The notes beneath the pieces were generated by a model. It was not told where the DNA came from, did not search any database, and saw only the letters and a list, made by a program, of their open reading frames with translations. From Periconia sp. R9002 (lineage: Eukaryota > Ascomycota > Dothideomycetes > Pleosporales > Periconiaceae), in contig JAMAHW010000027.1 of assembly GCA_023627715.1 (NCBI GenBank), positions 310,001 to 374,000 of the forward strand: a stretch of DNA of 64,000 bases. Direction: 5' to 3'. Shown one piece after another: positions 45,491 to 54,908 of the stretch (position 1 is the first letter of the stretch; every line of letters starts with the position of its first letter). The position numbers and the translations under genes are program-made.

Positions 45491-45735
45491 GCGCGGAGTA
45501 TGCATGTAACCATTATCCATTTCAAGCAGGGGAGTTTTAACCATATGTTATTATGCTCATGCCCCTTTCATTCATATATATCCATCGAGCTTATCAGCAG
45601 AAACAATTTTGGATTTTCTGTACATAGTTTTCTTTGACTCCATAAGCAATCCACTGTCGCAATTATCTATCCACTGCAGTCTAGTCACGCCTCAGATACT
45701 TATATTGTTTTTTTCAACGAGCAGCTCGCCCGATC

Positions 45736-45764
45736 GGGGTAAGATAACAGAGTTATCTTACCCC
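45736..45764. repeat. Perfect 13 bp inverted repeat with 3 nt loop
   Basis: GGGGTAAGATAAC, loop AGA, then GTTATCTTACCCC: 26 of 26 stem positions pair. It contains AGATAA and its mirror TTATCT, so it is also a head-to-head pair of GATA-factor sites. It is too perfect for chance in unselected spacer DNA. Confidence 0.8.
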
Positions 45765-46510
45765 ATGGCGGGCAGAACGACCGTGCGGACAGCCAAGGAG
45801 GGGGTTTTCCGTATGGCGAACAGTCGACATTTCCTCTGGACTCCTTGCATCACTACATATTTACGCACAGCCAGCCACTCCAAAAGCAGTCTCAAGTTCA
45901 CAGCCGTTAATTAAGTATGTTACTTTATGCTGAGCCATGCGGTGTAACATCCACAGAAAGGAAACCAGAGGCGTGGGAACTAGTACAGGAATGGGAATTA
46001 AGCGGAGAGGCAACTGAAATCGGCCTTCGTGAGATTAACTATGTACAACACTGGCCTCTATTCTGCCTCCACCCGAACGACACGGTGTACAACATTCGTC
46101 ATGTTTCTTTGGCTAATTTTTAGCTCTTGACAGTTAATTTCAATCTTAGGAAAGAGATTCCACATGTTTCTAGGATTTGTGTTCTATCTCTTCACATTAG
46201 CCGACGATGAAGATTTCCGTATACCAAAGTATCAATGGTCTGAGTGACGTTGACCCAGGCAACCAGTTACAACGGGCGTTTGCTCTTCTGAATGCATAAT
46301 GACCACTATTACCGTTCTTCGTTATACATAGCGCACGTATAGGTGCCCAAAAGAGGGAGGTGAGAGCAAAGCCAGAATGCTAAGAAACTCGAATAGGAAC
46401 CTCGTAACATCCCTGGGAAGGGATCAGCTGGACCCCACCCCGCCACAATTTCTTGTTACGAGATGAGAGACTTTCAAGTCCGCTTCGGAAATCTCGTTCA
46501 AACACTCTGA

Positions 46511-46518
46511 TATAAAAA
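46511..46518 (+). promoter_or_regulatory. TATA box of GH5 gene
   Basis: TATAAAAA stands 120 bp before the ATG at 46631 and is the only good core-promoter match in this spacer. Confidence 0.55.
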
Positions 46519-46630
46519 ATCAAGATGGCCGCGCTCCTATTCTTTGTCATAATCCAGCGAAACTACCTTTGTATTACTTTTTTGTCGTGTAATTGTTCCT
46601 CCGCTACAGGAGTGGAGTAAGTGGGTGAAA

Positions 46631-47878
46631 ATGCACTTCTCTACTATTGTGAGTACCGCGCTGCTCGCGACTACAACCATCGCACAATCCCTCGAGCCTC
46701 TCCACACGTCATCGCGATGGATCGTCGACAAGAACAACAAGCGATTCAAGCTGCGCTGCATCAACTGGGCCGGCCACATGGAAGCTTCGATCCCTGAAGG
46801 GCTCCAACACCAACCTTTGGACAGCATCACGCAAATCGTCGCGGATTCCGGCTTCAACTGTGTGCGCCTTACCTTCAGCATCGAAATGGCTCTGGACCAA
46901 GGCAAAAAAGTATCAGACGTCTTCGGTGGGCTGGCTGCAAGGACAGGCGCAGATGCCGGGACCGTGAGCGGGCTGTGGAACACGATCAAATCCAAGAACC
47001 CTTGGATCGCAGACATCACTCTCGGCGAAGCTTTCGGCAAAGTCATCGATAGCTTAGGCGCAAGGAACGTTAGAGTCATGCTCGACAACCATGTCAGCAA
47101 CCCCTCCTGGTGCTGCAACCTTGAAGACGGGAATGGTTGGTGGGACGAAGGTTCCTCCGTCGAGGTCATCCAGAACAACTCGCGCTACTTCAATGAAACT
47201 GCCTGGACGCTCGGTCTCGCCGCCATGGCCAGACTCGCCGCCAACCACCCGGCCGCCGCAGGAATTGGTCTTCGCAACGAGATCCGTGAGGTCCCCGTTC
47301 TTCAAAACAGAGACACGTGGTACGACCACATCGCCCGCGGCGCCAAGGCAGTGCACGATGCCAATGGTGACTTGCTCATCGCCATGGGTGGCACTCTGTC
47401 TTCCACCGACGCCAGCTTCCTCCGCACTCGCCCCTTTGATCGCTCGCCCTACGGTGACAAGGTTGTCTGGGAGTTCCATCACTACACTTTCACACCCAGC
47501 TGGATCGCCTCCTTCAAAAACTGCAACATCTGGAAGTCCGTCTCCGTCGGCAGCACCGTGGGTTTCCTCATTCAGCAAGGTCGAGACTACACCGGCCCCC
47601 TCTGGCTGTCTGAATTCGGCTTTGGGCAAAGTGGAAATGGACCCATGGACGTGTCTGGACAGGAAGACTATGACTATGTCACTTGCCTGGTCGACTACAT
47701 CAAGGGAAATGATGTGGATTGGGCGATTTGGGCGATACAGGGAAGCTATTATGTGAGGGATTCGACGGTGAATCAGGATGAGCCGTGGGGGATTTTGAAC
47801 TCGGATTGGACTGCGTGGAGGAATCCGAAGGTTAAGGATATTTTGGCGGATATTTTCAAGGTTACGCAGGGCCCGTAG
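46631..47878 (+). CDS. Secreted glycoside hydrolase family 5 (cellulase-type)
   Basis: Single exon, 415 residues. The true start is the ATG at 46631 (MHFSTIVSTALLATTTIAQS, a clean signal peptide); the frame also reads into an upstream GTG. GH5 TIM-barrel hallmarks: the KLRCINWAGHM strand, GFNCVRLTFS, DNHVSNPSWCC, the acid/base Glu217 in LRNEIRE, EFHHYTFTPSW, and the nucleophile Glu328 in WLSEFGFG. A C-terminal WAIWAIQGSYY strand ends the barrel. Several Cys residues (SWCCN, KNCN, VTCLVD) could form disulfides. It acts outside the cell on a beta-glycan; the precise substrate (beta-1,4-glucan or other) cannot be told. No carbohydrate-binding module is attached. Confidence 0.92.
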   Translation: MHFSTIVSTALLATTTIAQSLEPLHTSSRWIVDKNNKRFKLRCINWAGHMEASIPEGLQHQPLDSITQIVADSGFNCVRLTFSIEMALDQGKKVSDVFGGLAARTGADAGTVSGLWNTIKSKNPWIADITLGEAFGKVIDSLGARNVRVMLDNHVSNPSWCCNLEDGNGWWDEGSSVEVIQNNSRYFNETAWTLGLAAMARLAANHPAAAGIGLRNEIREVPVLQNRDTWYDHIARGAKAVHDANGDLLIAMGGTLSSTDASFLRTRPFDRSPYGDKVVWEFHHYTFTPSWIASFKNCNIWKSVSVGSTVGFLIQQGRDYTGPLWLSEFGFGQSGNGPMDVSGQEDYDYVTCLVDYIKGNDVDWAIWAIQGSYYVRDSTVNQDEPWGILNSDWTAWRNPKVKDILADIFKVTQGP

Positions 47879-47997
47879 ATGGGAGAATACGTTAGACAGG
47901 AAATTCAGGTAGTTTGATTTCAAATTTCATCTCTATTTCCTGATTAGAATGTTAGACGCAAACAAAACCAGTGAACCAAAAAGAGATCACCGCCCCT

Positions 47998-48210
47998 CTA
48001 ACTTTCCGTTGCCTCTCCATTTTGACCCATAGATTTGACCGGAGCGTCTGCTTTAACCAAGTGCCTCGAGCAATAGTTCGCCGCATCCTTACCCCATGCC
48101 TCAGTAATCGGGTAGCATTTGACATTGGTTCCCTGCCGCTCCTGACATTGAATGGATTCCATCTCCTTTTTGCAGTTGCATGTGTATTTGATGAACTCCG
48201 AAGTGCACAT
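47998..48210 (-). CDS. Small six-cysteine protein of unknown function
   Basis: Minus-strand frame of 70 residues starting at the ATG at 48210 (acaATGTGC context); an in-frame ATG at 48228 is an alternative. Residues show MCTSEFIKYTCNC, QCQER, NVKC and WGKDAANYCSRH: six cysteines with a CxC pair and a terminal CSRH, organised like the short Cys-rich hypothetical proteins common in Dothideomycetes. This is recollection of a pattern, not a database match. No signal peptide, so a cytosolic zinc-binding role is more likely than secretion. It converges on the GH5 gene, 119 bp apart. It could be a chance frame, but the cysteine density and spacing argue for a gene. Confidence 0.5.
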   Translation of the reverse strand: MCTSEFIKYTCNCKKEMESIQCQERQGTNVKCYPITEAWGKDAANYCSRHLVKADAPVKSMGQNGEATES

Positions 48211-49026
48211 TGTGCTGGTGTGCCTCATCAGATTGAGAAACAATATCGGGGATAATGCACCCTTACGCTGTTGGGAAGTGAAATAACTGAAACACTATAC
48301 GGTGGCCCTCTGGAAATCTGGGGTTTGAGGTTCCAATGTCCGTTGACGCGTAGGAGAAGGTGCGCAATGAGTCGGTTGATGGGATGTTGGAGTGCGATGG
48401 TCGTCTTACTTTGCATTAACTAATGAAGTTCTATATCGCGAGTACAAAGTTATGTAGGTACATAACCAGTGATGTTCATACATCAACATCAACATCAATT
48501 GGATGTATTCAATGTTTCAAATCTTTCTTGGCATCACGTGAGCACGCTATCTTCAATTCGCACATTTCTGATTGGTCTTGTAAGCGCTAGGCAAAAACGC
48601 GGTCATATACGCGTCTCACGAGGTGTAGTTGACAATTTCTTGATAGTTAGTGGTGGAAGGAGGAAGGCGGAAGTTAGGTAGATGATAGTTTAGTGGATAG
48701 AACTATACATAGGTAGGACAGAGTAAACTAACTAAATAGATTATATAAGCATCTTATCACGTGCGCAATTAGTTGCCTGTATGCTCGTCCTGGCCAAGGA
48801 CGTTACCTAGTGTACCCCTCCCCTCCACCTGTGTCGATACCCAGGGTAGCGATACTCTGTGAGGATCAAATTCAAATTCATACGCGTCTCACTGACCTGA
48901 CACTCTTATGTTATCCACATCAACATCTTGCCCCGCCGAAACAACATTACTGAATCTGAATTGACATCGCCAACCGTCAATTAAAACCCACCAAGGCCAC
49001 CGCTTCTTCCAGTCAGAATATCGAGA
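48211..49026. other. Intergenic, 816 bp, between small Cys protein and F-box gene
   Basis: AT-rich. Two CACGTG-type sites (ATCACGTGAGC near 48535 and ATCACGTGCGC near 48757) lie in the shared divergent promoter. No other structure seen. Confidence 0.4.
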
Positions 49027-50085
49027 ATGAGTGTTTCTGCGCCTCACAATCGCTCCGCGACCGAATACCACTTCAATCAAGAACATGCCAATGCCATTAT
49101 AGAAACAACAGCTTACCACCGGAAAGACTTCGGCCTCTCTGTCATCTTCTTCCCTCCTAGCGTACACGTGGATATTCGTCCGTCGATAGCAACACATTTC
49201 GAGCGAATCTCAAATGATGGGCTTAGTTCCTTCGGCTGGTTACCCTTGGAAATCTGGCACAACATTTTGTTCCGTCTGGATATGCATTCTCTGTTCAAAT
49301 TCCGACAGGTCAACATCGAATCAAGACAAAAAGTAGACTCTCTCACGCAGTACCAATTGGTAGTTTCACATGGGCTGGACTTCCTATGCGCTACACTACG
49401 GACACAAGTTGCCACCCGTGTTTCCCTACTCGACATGTACAACGCATTATGTACCAAAGCCTGTAGCTTTTGCGGCGAATTCGGCGGGTTTATGTTTCTC
49501 CTCAAATGGTATCGATGCTGTTTTAAATGCATCAAGGAAGCCCCAGAAACCACAGTGGAGTTGCTTGCCTCCGCTGAAAAACTATTTTCCTTGAGCAACC
49601 ATGAAGTGGTCCAATTGACGAAATTGAAAATATTGCCAGGCCATTATTCGGAACAGCGGTATCTGCGCAAATTCAACAGTACGGTCATTTCTTTTCAGGA
49701 AGCTCGTTTGGTATACGAAAAACGGTCTCGTGGAAGGACAGGACTCCCAGCGCCCGAACGGTGGGGTGGTGCACCACCAGATGAGGTATTCAGCTGCATG
49801 GTATCGTGCGCACTGCCCTACTACGATAAACAAACCGGCAACGTGGAGCACGGAGTCTCTTGTGCCGGATGTCAGCTTGCGCTCCAGGAATCCGACATCA
49901 AGGTAAATGACCAGCAGTCCCTTGTCAACCGCGATAAAGTGTATGCACGAGATGGCTTTTTGGAACATTTCCGGCGGTGTGTACAGGCGCAACTGCTGTG
50001 GAAAAGGGTGGTAAGTGTACGCCGCCCAAGCTACCCTCCCTCGCAAGAGTTGGAGGTTTCTCCGGAAAATACCGGCTTGCCCTGA
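49027..50085 (+). CDS. F-box protein with cysteine-rich (zinc-binding-like) modules
   Basis: Single exon, 352 residues. The F-box is at residues about 68-110: SFGWLPLEIWHNILFRLDMH, then SLFKFRQVNIESRQ, the helical Skp1-binding motif. A cysteine module follows (CTKACSFCGEF and YRCCFKCIKEA; C-x2-C plus CC-x2-C), and near the C terminus a second set (CAGCQLAL and EHFRRC, a C-x2-C...H-x3-C arrangement). It likely acts as the substrate-recognition subunit of an SCF ubiquitin ligase (family knowledge). The substrate is unknown. Fungal F-box families expand quickly and many members carry such Cys modules. Confidence 0.83.
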   Translation: MSVSAPHNRSATEYHFNQEHANAIIETTAYHRKDFGLSVIFFPPSVHVDIRPSIATHFERISNDGLSSFGWLPLEIWHNILFRLDMHSLFKFRQVNIESRQKVDSLTQYQLVVSHGLDFLCATLRTQVATRVSLLDMYNALCTKACSFCGEFGGFMFLLKWYRCCFKCIKEAPETTVELLASAEKLFSLSNHEVVQLTKLKILPGHYSEQRYLRKFNSTVISFQEARLVYEKRSRGRTGLPAPERWGGAPPDEVFSCMVSCALPYYDKQTGNVEHGVSCAGCQLALQESDIKVNDQQSLVNRDKVYARDGFLEHFRRCVQAQLLWKRVVSVRRPSYPPSQELEVSPENTGLP

Positions 50086-50525
50086 TTCCTTCATTACACT
50101 GAAGGAACTCTTCAACCTCCCGGCTTATTCCTTTGTTCAGAGCCAATGAATTCTTACCTTCTCTCATTAAAACTAAAAATAAAGGAGCCATGCCTGCCTT
50201 CACCCATATCCCCATAGTCTTGCAAAAGAAGAGTAGATCTGAAAGTTGGACTCACTCGTCAGACACTACCTAGGACCCTCGTTACTTGGACCAGAACTAT
50301 TAAAGAAATGAGCCAGGAGATGAAATGTTAACACGCGAGGTATTCAACTTAGGGTAGACTTTTGCGGTTATTTTTCCTACTGAAACTAATACATTACATG
50401 TATAGCCTTTTCTTTTTCCACGCTCAAAAAAAAAGCCAACCGATGCCAAAGAAATCATATAACCTTTACAAACGCTATATACAAATCGAATGCAATAATA
50501 TACACATGTACCAAGATCCTCCCAT
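50086..50525. other. Intergenic between F-box gene and convergent membrane protein gene
   Basis: 440 bp of shared 3' region, AT-rich, no features. Confidence 0.4.
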
Positions 50526-51593
50526 CTACTTCAACAATGCCCCACCCCCCTGCTCCTCCCTCGGCGTAAAATTCGTCCCATTCCTCGCCCAGCAATTATT
50601 CGGCGGGATGCCTCCGGGATTAAAATCCACACTCGTGCAATTCCTCCCGCCCTTGGTGCCCCCCTGCATGTAATTCCAGTTTGAACACAGCGCAACGCAC
50701 GTGTCGAAGCTCGTGACAAATGCGCCCATGAGGATATCCCCGTCGACGTTGACACCGCAGCGTTTGAGGAATCGATTGCTGCTGGTACCACCGCCTGGGG
50801 CTTCAGGCGTGAAATAGGTGCTGTCGCTCGAGGGACAGTCGAAGGAGACGCCTGTTTGAGAGGTGGAAGTGGGTTTGGAGGATGAGGTTGAGGAGGGGGT
50901 TCTTTTGTTAAAAGTTAGCGGACTGTGGTATGACGCAAGCACTTAGACATGTGCGATATTCCGGGGAATGTGTATGGAAAGAAGACTAACCCGGTTGCTG
51001 AAGACGGCGACGACGATGATGATGAGAATGAGGATGAGGAAGACGCCGCGCTGGTTGTGGGACTTGAAGCGCTCGCTGCTGATCTGCGCAAAGTACATCC
51101 ATTAGCATCAGTGCAGTTTCTCGAAACTTTTCTGGCCCATCGATCCGTCTATCACAATATCTTTTCGAACTCCGCGACTCAACCACTTCCATCCCCTTAC
51201 CCCATACACAAGCCTTCACAATGCATCTCACTCCTTAGAAAGAAGAAGAGAAAGAACTGACTTATCGGCCTGCTGATTTCCCTTCATAGCCGCAGCCCCT
51301 CCCACTGACCCACCCACTGACACAGCAACAACAATAATCGCAATTGTCGCCACTAGACACCAAAAGGCCCAAGGCTTCATCCCTGCAATGCGACGTTCGG
51401 CCGCCGGTGGCGGCGGCGGCAGTGGTGATGCTACAGCATTGACGGCGAGGTTCTTTTCATACTGAATAGGGGAGTAGTAAGGGTAGATTTCCGCGGGTCG
51501 TGCTATATGTTCGAGGTCGCTGTGTTGCTCGACATGTTGAGGAAGATTGGTTGTGTCTAAGGGTGAGCTCGGTTTTGTCGGGGGCAGTGTCAT
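50526..51593 (-). CDS. Single-pass membrane protein with Ser-rich stalk and Cys-rich extracellular domain
   Basis: Three exons on the minus strand: 51262-51593, 50991-51083 and 50526-50901. Phases match (2/1 then 2/1), giving 266 residues. Layout: a cytosolic Pro-rich N part (PLPPPPPAAERR), one transmembrane helix (AFWCLVATIAIIVVAVSVGG) reading outward, a Ser/Thr stalk made mostly by exon 2 (SASSPTTSAAS and a serine run), then a C-terminal domain with at least six cysteines (FDCPS, KRCGV, DTCVALCSNW, RNCTSV, NNCWARNG) and an N-glycosylation site. The domain resembles PAN/apple-like modules of fungal surface proteins. The signal-less N terminus with an internal anchor implies type II topology. 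Function unknown; a sensor or adhesin is possible (inference). Confidence 0.75.
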
Positions 51594-53114
51594 TGTTGAT
51601 GAGTGAGCGCGTAATTGGTTGGGTTGGAGTGAATAAGTCGAACGAATGTTTGGTAGCCTGTGTCGCAGTTGGGTAGACTGTGTCACAGCTACTAGGAATT
51701 AGACCACCTATTTCCCTGTCCAACCCACGTGAGTCTTAATCTTCGAGCGACTGAGTGCGAACAAAAAAGAAAAAGAAGGAACGTCGGGGAGAGAGAAGGA
51801 GTCAAAGGGAGGCTGGGTCAGCCTTGGAGAGGGGAGATTGGGCATGAGACAGATAATTACTGCGGCACAGTCAAGTCAAGTACACGTTTTCGGTATATGC
51901 GTTGGTTGATAGTATCTGATACACCGTCTTACATGAGGCGTACGGTGTTTATATGCGACGGGGGCGGTTATTGTAGGGGGCTCATTGGATGGTGGTGGTG
52001 CGGAAGACTGTGGGGGCTGGAAAGCATACCCAAGTGCTTGTCGTTGTCGGCGTTATTTTACTATGACGAACGATTCTGTGTACGTTTTCTGTCTAGTGAG
52101 AGACTAAAAGGGTTAGTTGATGAGATAATGAGGAGTTGTAGACAGTTTGTAACGCTAGTGAAAAGATTGGAAAAGCTTGCTCAAAGCATCACATCCATCT
52201 TCTATCCCCTGAGAAACGTTGATAGATTCCGAAGCGGCACAGCAAAACCCAACTTGTAACTCTCCTCCCAATAACCGCATTTGTAATCAACAATGTCCAC
52301 TTTCCATACCAGAAACAAATAAAAAAATACTCTGCATTCGATTCCAATTGGACGAAGCGAGGTAGGCCTTACATAGCTTACTTACAATTACGCTACCACT
52401 CTTAGGCACCCTGCATGCGTGTGGCTGAAACAAGAAAAAAATTGTTTTATTCCTTTCCGATCCTGTTAACCAATATACACAGTGTTCGCTGATGGGCGGA
52501 TTATAAAGGTTAGGTGAGGGGGGAGCTGAGCTGGGAGGCTGTGAGTGATCTTATGCAGGATTTGACAGATTTATACCATATAGCTCCCACGGAAAATCCG
52601 AAAATCGCTTAGAAGTTTTAAAAAAGCATGTTTGGTACATACATTTTAAATATACGTTTCCTTCAAATACATCGTACGCTTTGCATGGTGTCGATGTCGC
52701 GAGCCATTACACTGTGATGTGATAGTATAGAAAATTATTGTGATCGTACACTTTATTTGGGGAAAATAAAAATCTAGTTACAAAAATCTCCAACCACAGA
52801 CCTACTCAGCCACGCACTCCCTAAACACAAACATCAATGTCGTCAAATCTTCCATCCTATATCTTTTCTCATCAAGCCATCAACGATTTTCTGAGACAAA
52901 TCCCAGCTAGAAACATCTTCTCATGCTCTCTGTGCCTATGTTTCCTATATCAACACCACAACCGCTAGTAACACAGCCACCTTTCCATCAACATTATCTT
53001 TCCAGTCTCACAACCCATCACTGAAAAATTCCAAATACCCACTCACACCATCGACAAAACATCGCAATAATGTAACGACAAAATAAACACGTGCTATCCC
53101 CCTCCATCCACCCC
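51594..53114. other. Intergenic, 1.5 kb
   Basis: A 176-codon plus-strand frame (51729-52259) was examined and rejected: no domain, no clear start, odd composition. The remainder is AT-rich with poly-A/T runs. Nothing else recognised. Confidence 0.4.
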
Positions 53115-53333
53115 TCACAACAACATACCGCATACAACGACCACCGCAACACAAACACCAAGAAAACCGACCCCATTCGCACCCGCACTGCTCGCCGACA
53201 AAGAAGTGTGATTCCCATCCACAGCACTCGGCGGTGGGGCCGGAAGAGGGATAATTATGTTAGGGCTGATGAATAATAAACCCTGCGCGAGACATCCGAC
53301 GGCGGCGTAGAGTAGAACGAGTAATTTGGCCAT
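53115..53333 (-). CDS. Mini GPI-type surface protein (72 aa)
   Basis: Minus-strand frame with ATG at 53333 (atcATGGCC; an in-frame ATG at 53378 would add 15 residues ahead of the signal). The order is a signal peptide (MAKLLVLLYAAVGCLAQG), a short Pro-rich core (IIIPLPAPPPSAVDG) with the sequon NHT, a Ser/Ala/Gly omega-site region (LSASSAGANG), and a terminal hydrophobic tail (FLGVCVAVVVVCGMLL). That is the full GPI-anchor recipe in 72 residues, leaving a mature core of only about 25-30 residues. Function unknown. It is short, so a chance frame cannot be excluded, but the two-ended hydropathy is hard to get by chance. Confidence 0.5.
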   Translation of the reverse strand: MAKLLVLLYAAVGCLAQGLLFISPNIIIPLPAPPPSAVDGNHTSLSASSAGANGVGFLGVCVAVVVVCGMLL

Positions 53334-54329
53334 GATGAAGCTGAAGCGCGGGTTGTGGGGGGTACGTGGTCGTGCCATTGTTGTTGTTGGTGGTCTAGAT
53401 GTTTGGTTTTGCTGGTACTGGGTTTTGTCGGTCAGTCTTTTCTTCTTTTGGAGTGTGGTGATTGGGTGTGGCGGCGCACCTTTTTTTCGAGAATAGGTTG
53501 TTGGGGATTTTTTTGTGCCTTTGATGGGCGTAGTGGTTTGTTGGGCATGTAGTGAGGTAGTAAAAATTTGTTGGATGTTCGTTCACGTTCGAGAAGGAAA
53601 ACTTGCCAGTCTATATGCAGTACAAATAATCATTTTTTCTGGTATAGCATTCAATTGGTTGGTTTCGAGGTTTCTGTTACGACATTGACTTCCCGTGGTC
53701 CTGGGACGGGTGCGGAAGTAGTACTTCCGCACTTATATGTAAAAGTAAGTGTACAGGCTCGAATAAAGTATCTGGTATAGGATCGTGACATCTAACAGAG
53801 TGTAGAAAATCATGGTTTTGTCTTAGTTTAGGGGCAGTGAGGTAGGGTTTGTAGAGCGTGTTTAAACAGCCGAGACATATAACGATAGGGTGATAGGTAG
53901 TTAGATAGAGGGTAGATAGATGGTTTTGGTTGTTTAGGGTAGATAGAAAGGCTTTACATAAGAGATAGATGGGGGTGTCTAGTAATCTAACAGACAGATA
54001 GGATAAAGTTAATTGATTTAAGGTAAAAGTTGATAAGGATTTTTGAAAGACATGTTCATTACCCGCATAACCAATTTCCCTACAACGAATCTAACATATA
54101 ACAATCCATCAACAATCAATTGCGAAGAAGAAAACACCTTTAATAATGATCCACCACCCCCTTAACGCCCCTTAGACAATTTCTCGTAACCGTTCGTATG
54201 GGTATGCGGGTTCATGACGTGATGAAACTATTTCCTAGCATAGTCCCTTAGTATCATTCACGCTTTCCAATCATGATGTTTGAAGCCGTATTTGAACCAC
54301 AATAGTAAAGGGAAGACAACTACGCATGC
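53334..54329. other. Intergenic, 1 kb, with GATA-rich degenerate repeat tract
   Basis: Promoter of the mini GPI-type gene on the left. The segment 53880-54000 is full of TAGATAG/GATAGGT-like words. No coding frame. Confidence 0.4.
53880..54003. repeat. Degenerate GATA/TAGATAG low-complexity tract
   Basis: More than eight GATA words within about 120 bp, including GTAGATAGATGG and GTAGATAGAAAGG copies flanking TTTTGGTTG. The period is irregular; a decayed microsatellite is the simplest reading. Confidence 0.6.
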
Positions 54330-54908
54330 TTAGCAATCCTGTCTTGGAGTGTAGCACTTCTTCTTGAGGGCATGATGCTTCTCCACACCCTCAAATTTCG
54401 TACCTAAAACTTCATCCTCCTTGTCCGGGAGTTTGGTCGTTCCATTGCGCTTGTCAACCTTGTTGATAACGGGCAAGATAGGAGGTTCGGCGACGACGGG
54501 GGAATTCTCTTGCTCCGGCTTGAACGTGTCTCGCAGGTTGGGGTCCGGAATAACGGGGCCAGGAAGGAAGGAAACTGGCTCGCGGGAAGGAGAAACTGGC
54601 TCGTGGGAACGGGAGACTGGCCCGCGAAAAGGTGGGATGACGTGACAAGGTGGATGAGTAACGATATTCTTGGGACTGGTGTGGTTGTTGGGCGGGTGCA
54701 GGCAACTGGGCAGCCTCCGGTCGGTGGAAGAGGTGTTGAAGGGGCGGCGGGGTTCAAGAAGCGTGGTGCCGTTTATGCCGCGGGGGTCGAAGTGGCTTGT
54801 GTGGTTGACGGGGTGCGAGATTGTGATGGGGATTGCGAGAGCGGAAGTTCCGAAGAGGAGGAGAGAGAGGAAGAAGATTATGAAGCGGGAGAAGATGCGG
54901 AAGTTCAT
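54330..54908 (-). CDS. Secreted proline-rich protein with heptapeptide repeats and dibasic sites
   Basis: 192 residues from the ATG at 54908; the frame is open upstream to 55139, but the signal peptide begins here (RFIIFFLSLLLFGTSALA). The mature part is rich in Pro, Ser, Thr and Asn-linked sequons (NHT, NGT, NTS). A block of seven-residue units (PVSRSHE, PVSPSRE, PVSFLPG, PVIPDPN) is encoded by a near-exact 21 bp tandem repeat. Dibasic motifs (EPRR, DRR, VDKR followed by NGTT) are candidate Kex2 cleavage sites. The last residues are KKKCYTPRQDC, leaving four cysteines in total (SCLH, PCHV and the C-terminal pair). It could be a peptide precursor, a wall protein or an effector-like protein; I recognise no family. 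Confidence 0.6.
   Translation of the reverse strand: MNFRIFSRFIIFFLSLLLFGTSALAIPITISHPVNHTSHFDPRGINGTTLLEPRRPFNTSSTDRRLPSCLHPPNNHTSPKNIVTHPPCHVIPPFRGPVSRSHEPVSPSREPVSFLPGPVIPDPNLRDTFKPEQENSPVVAEPPILPVINKVDKRNGTTKLPDKEDEVLGTKFEGVEKHHALKKKCYTPRQDC
54571..54633 (-). repeat. 21 bp tandem repeat coding for heptapeptides
   Basis: Units 54571-54591, 54592-54612 and 54613-54633 share the core GARACTGGCYCGYG. A fourth, more degenerate unit lies at 54550-54570. In frame within the secreted protein, so copy-number change would keep the protein open. Confidence 0.8.

Larger units (their letters stand above)
45333..46630. other. Intergenic, 1.3 kb, with minisatellite and perfect hairpin
   Basis: Holds the 19 bp minisatellite (45358-45490), the 29 bp hairpin palindrome (45736-45764) and, at its right end, the GH5 promoter (TATAAAAA at 46511-46518). 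Two short plus-strand frames (45609-45914 and 45917-46123) have no recognisable character. Confidence 0.5.

Noticed and set aside
45609..46123. Two short plus-strand frames (101 and 68 codons) around the hairpin
   Set aside because: The first runs straight through the perfect palindrome, which is unlikely in a real protein; no homology sensed.
47054..47923. 289-codon minus-strand frame opposite GH5
   Set aside because: Antisense shadow of a GC3-biased gene; lacks promoter and domain features.
51729..52259. 176-codon plus-strand frame in a spacer
   Set aside because: Trp/Cys/Arg-rich, no domain, no TATA or good start context, no intron logic; probably chance.
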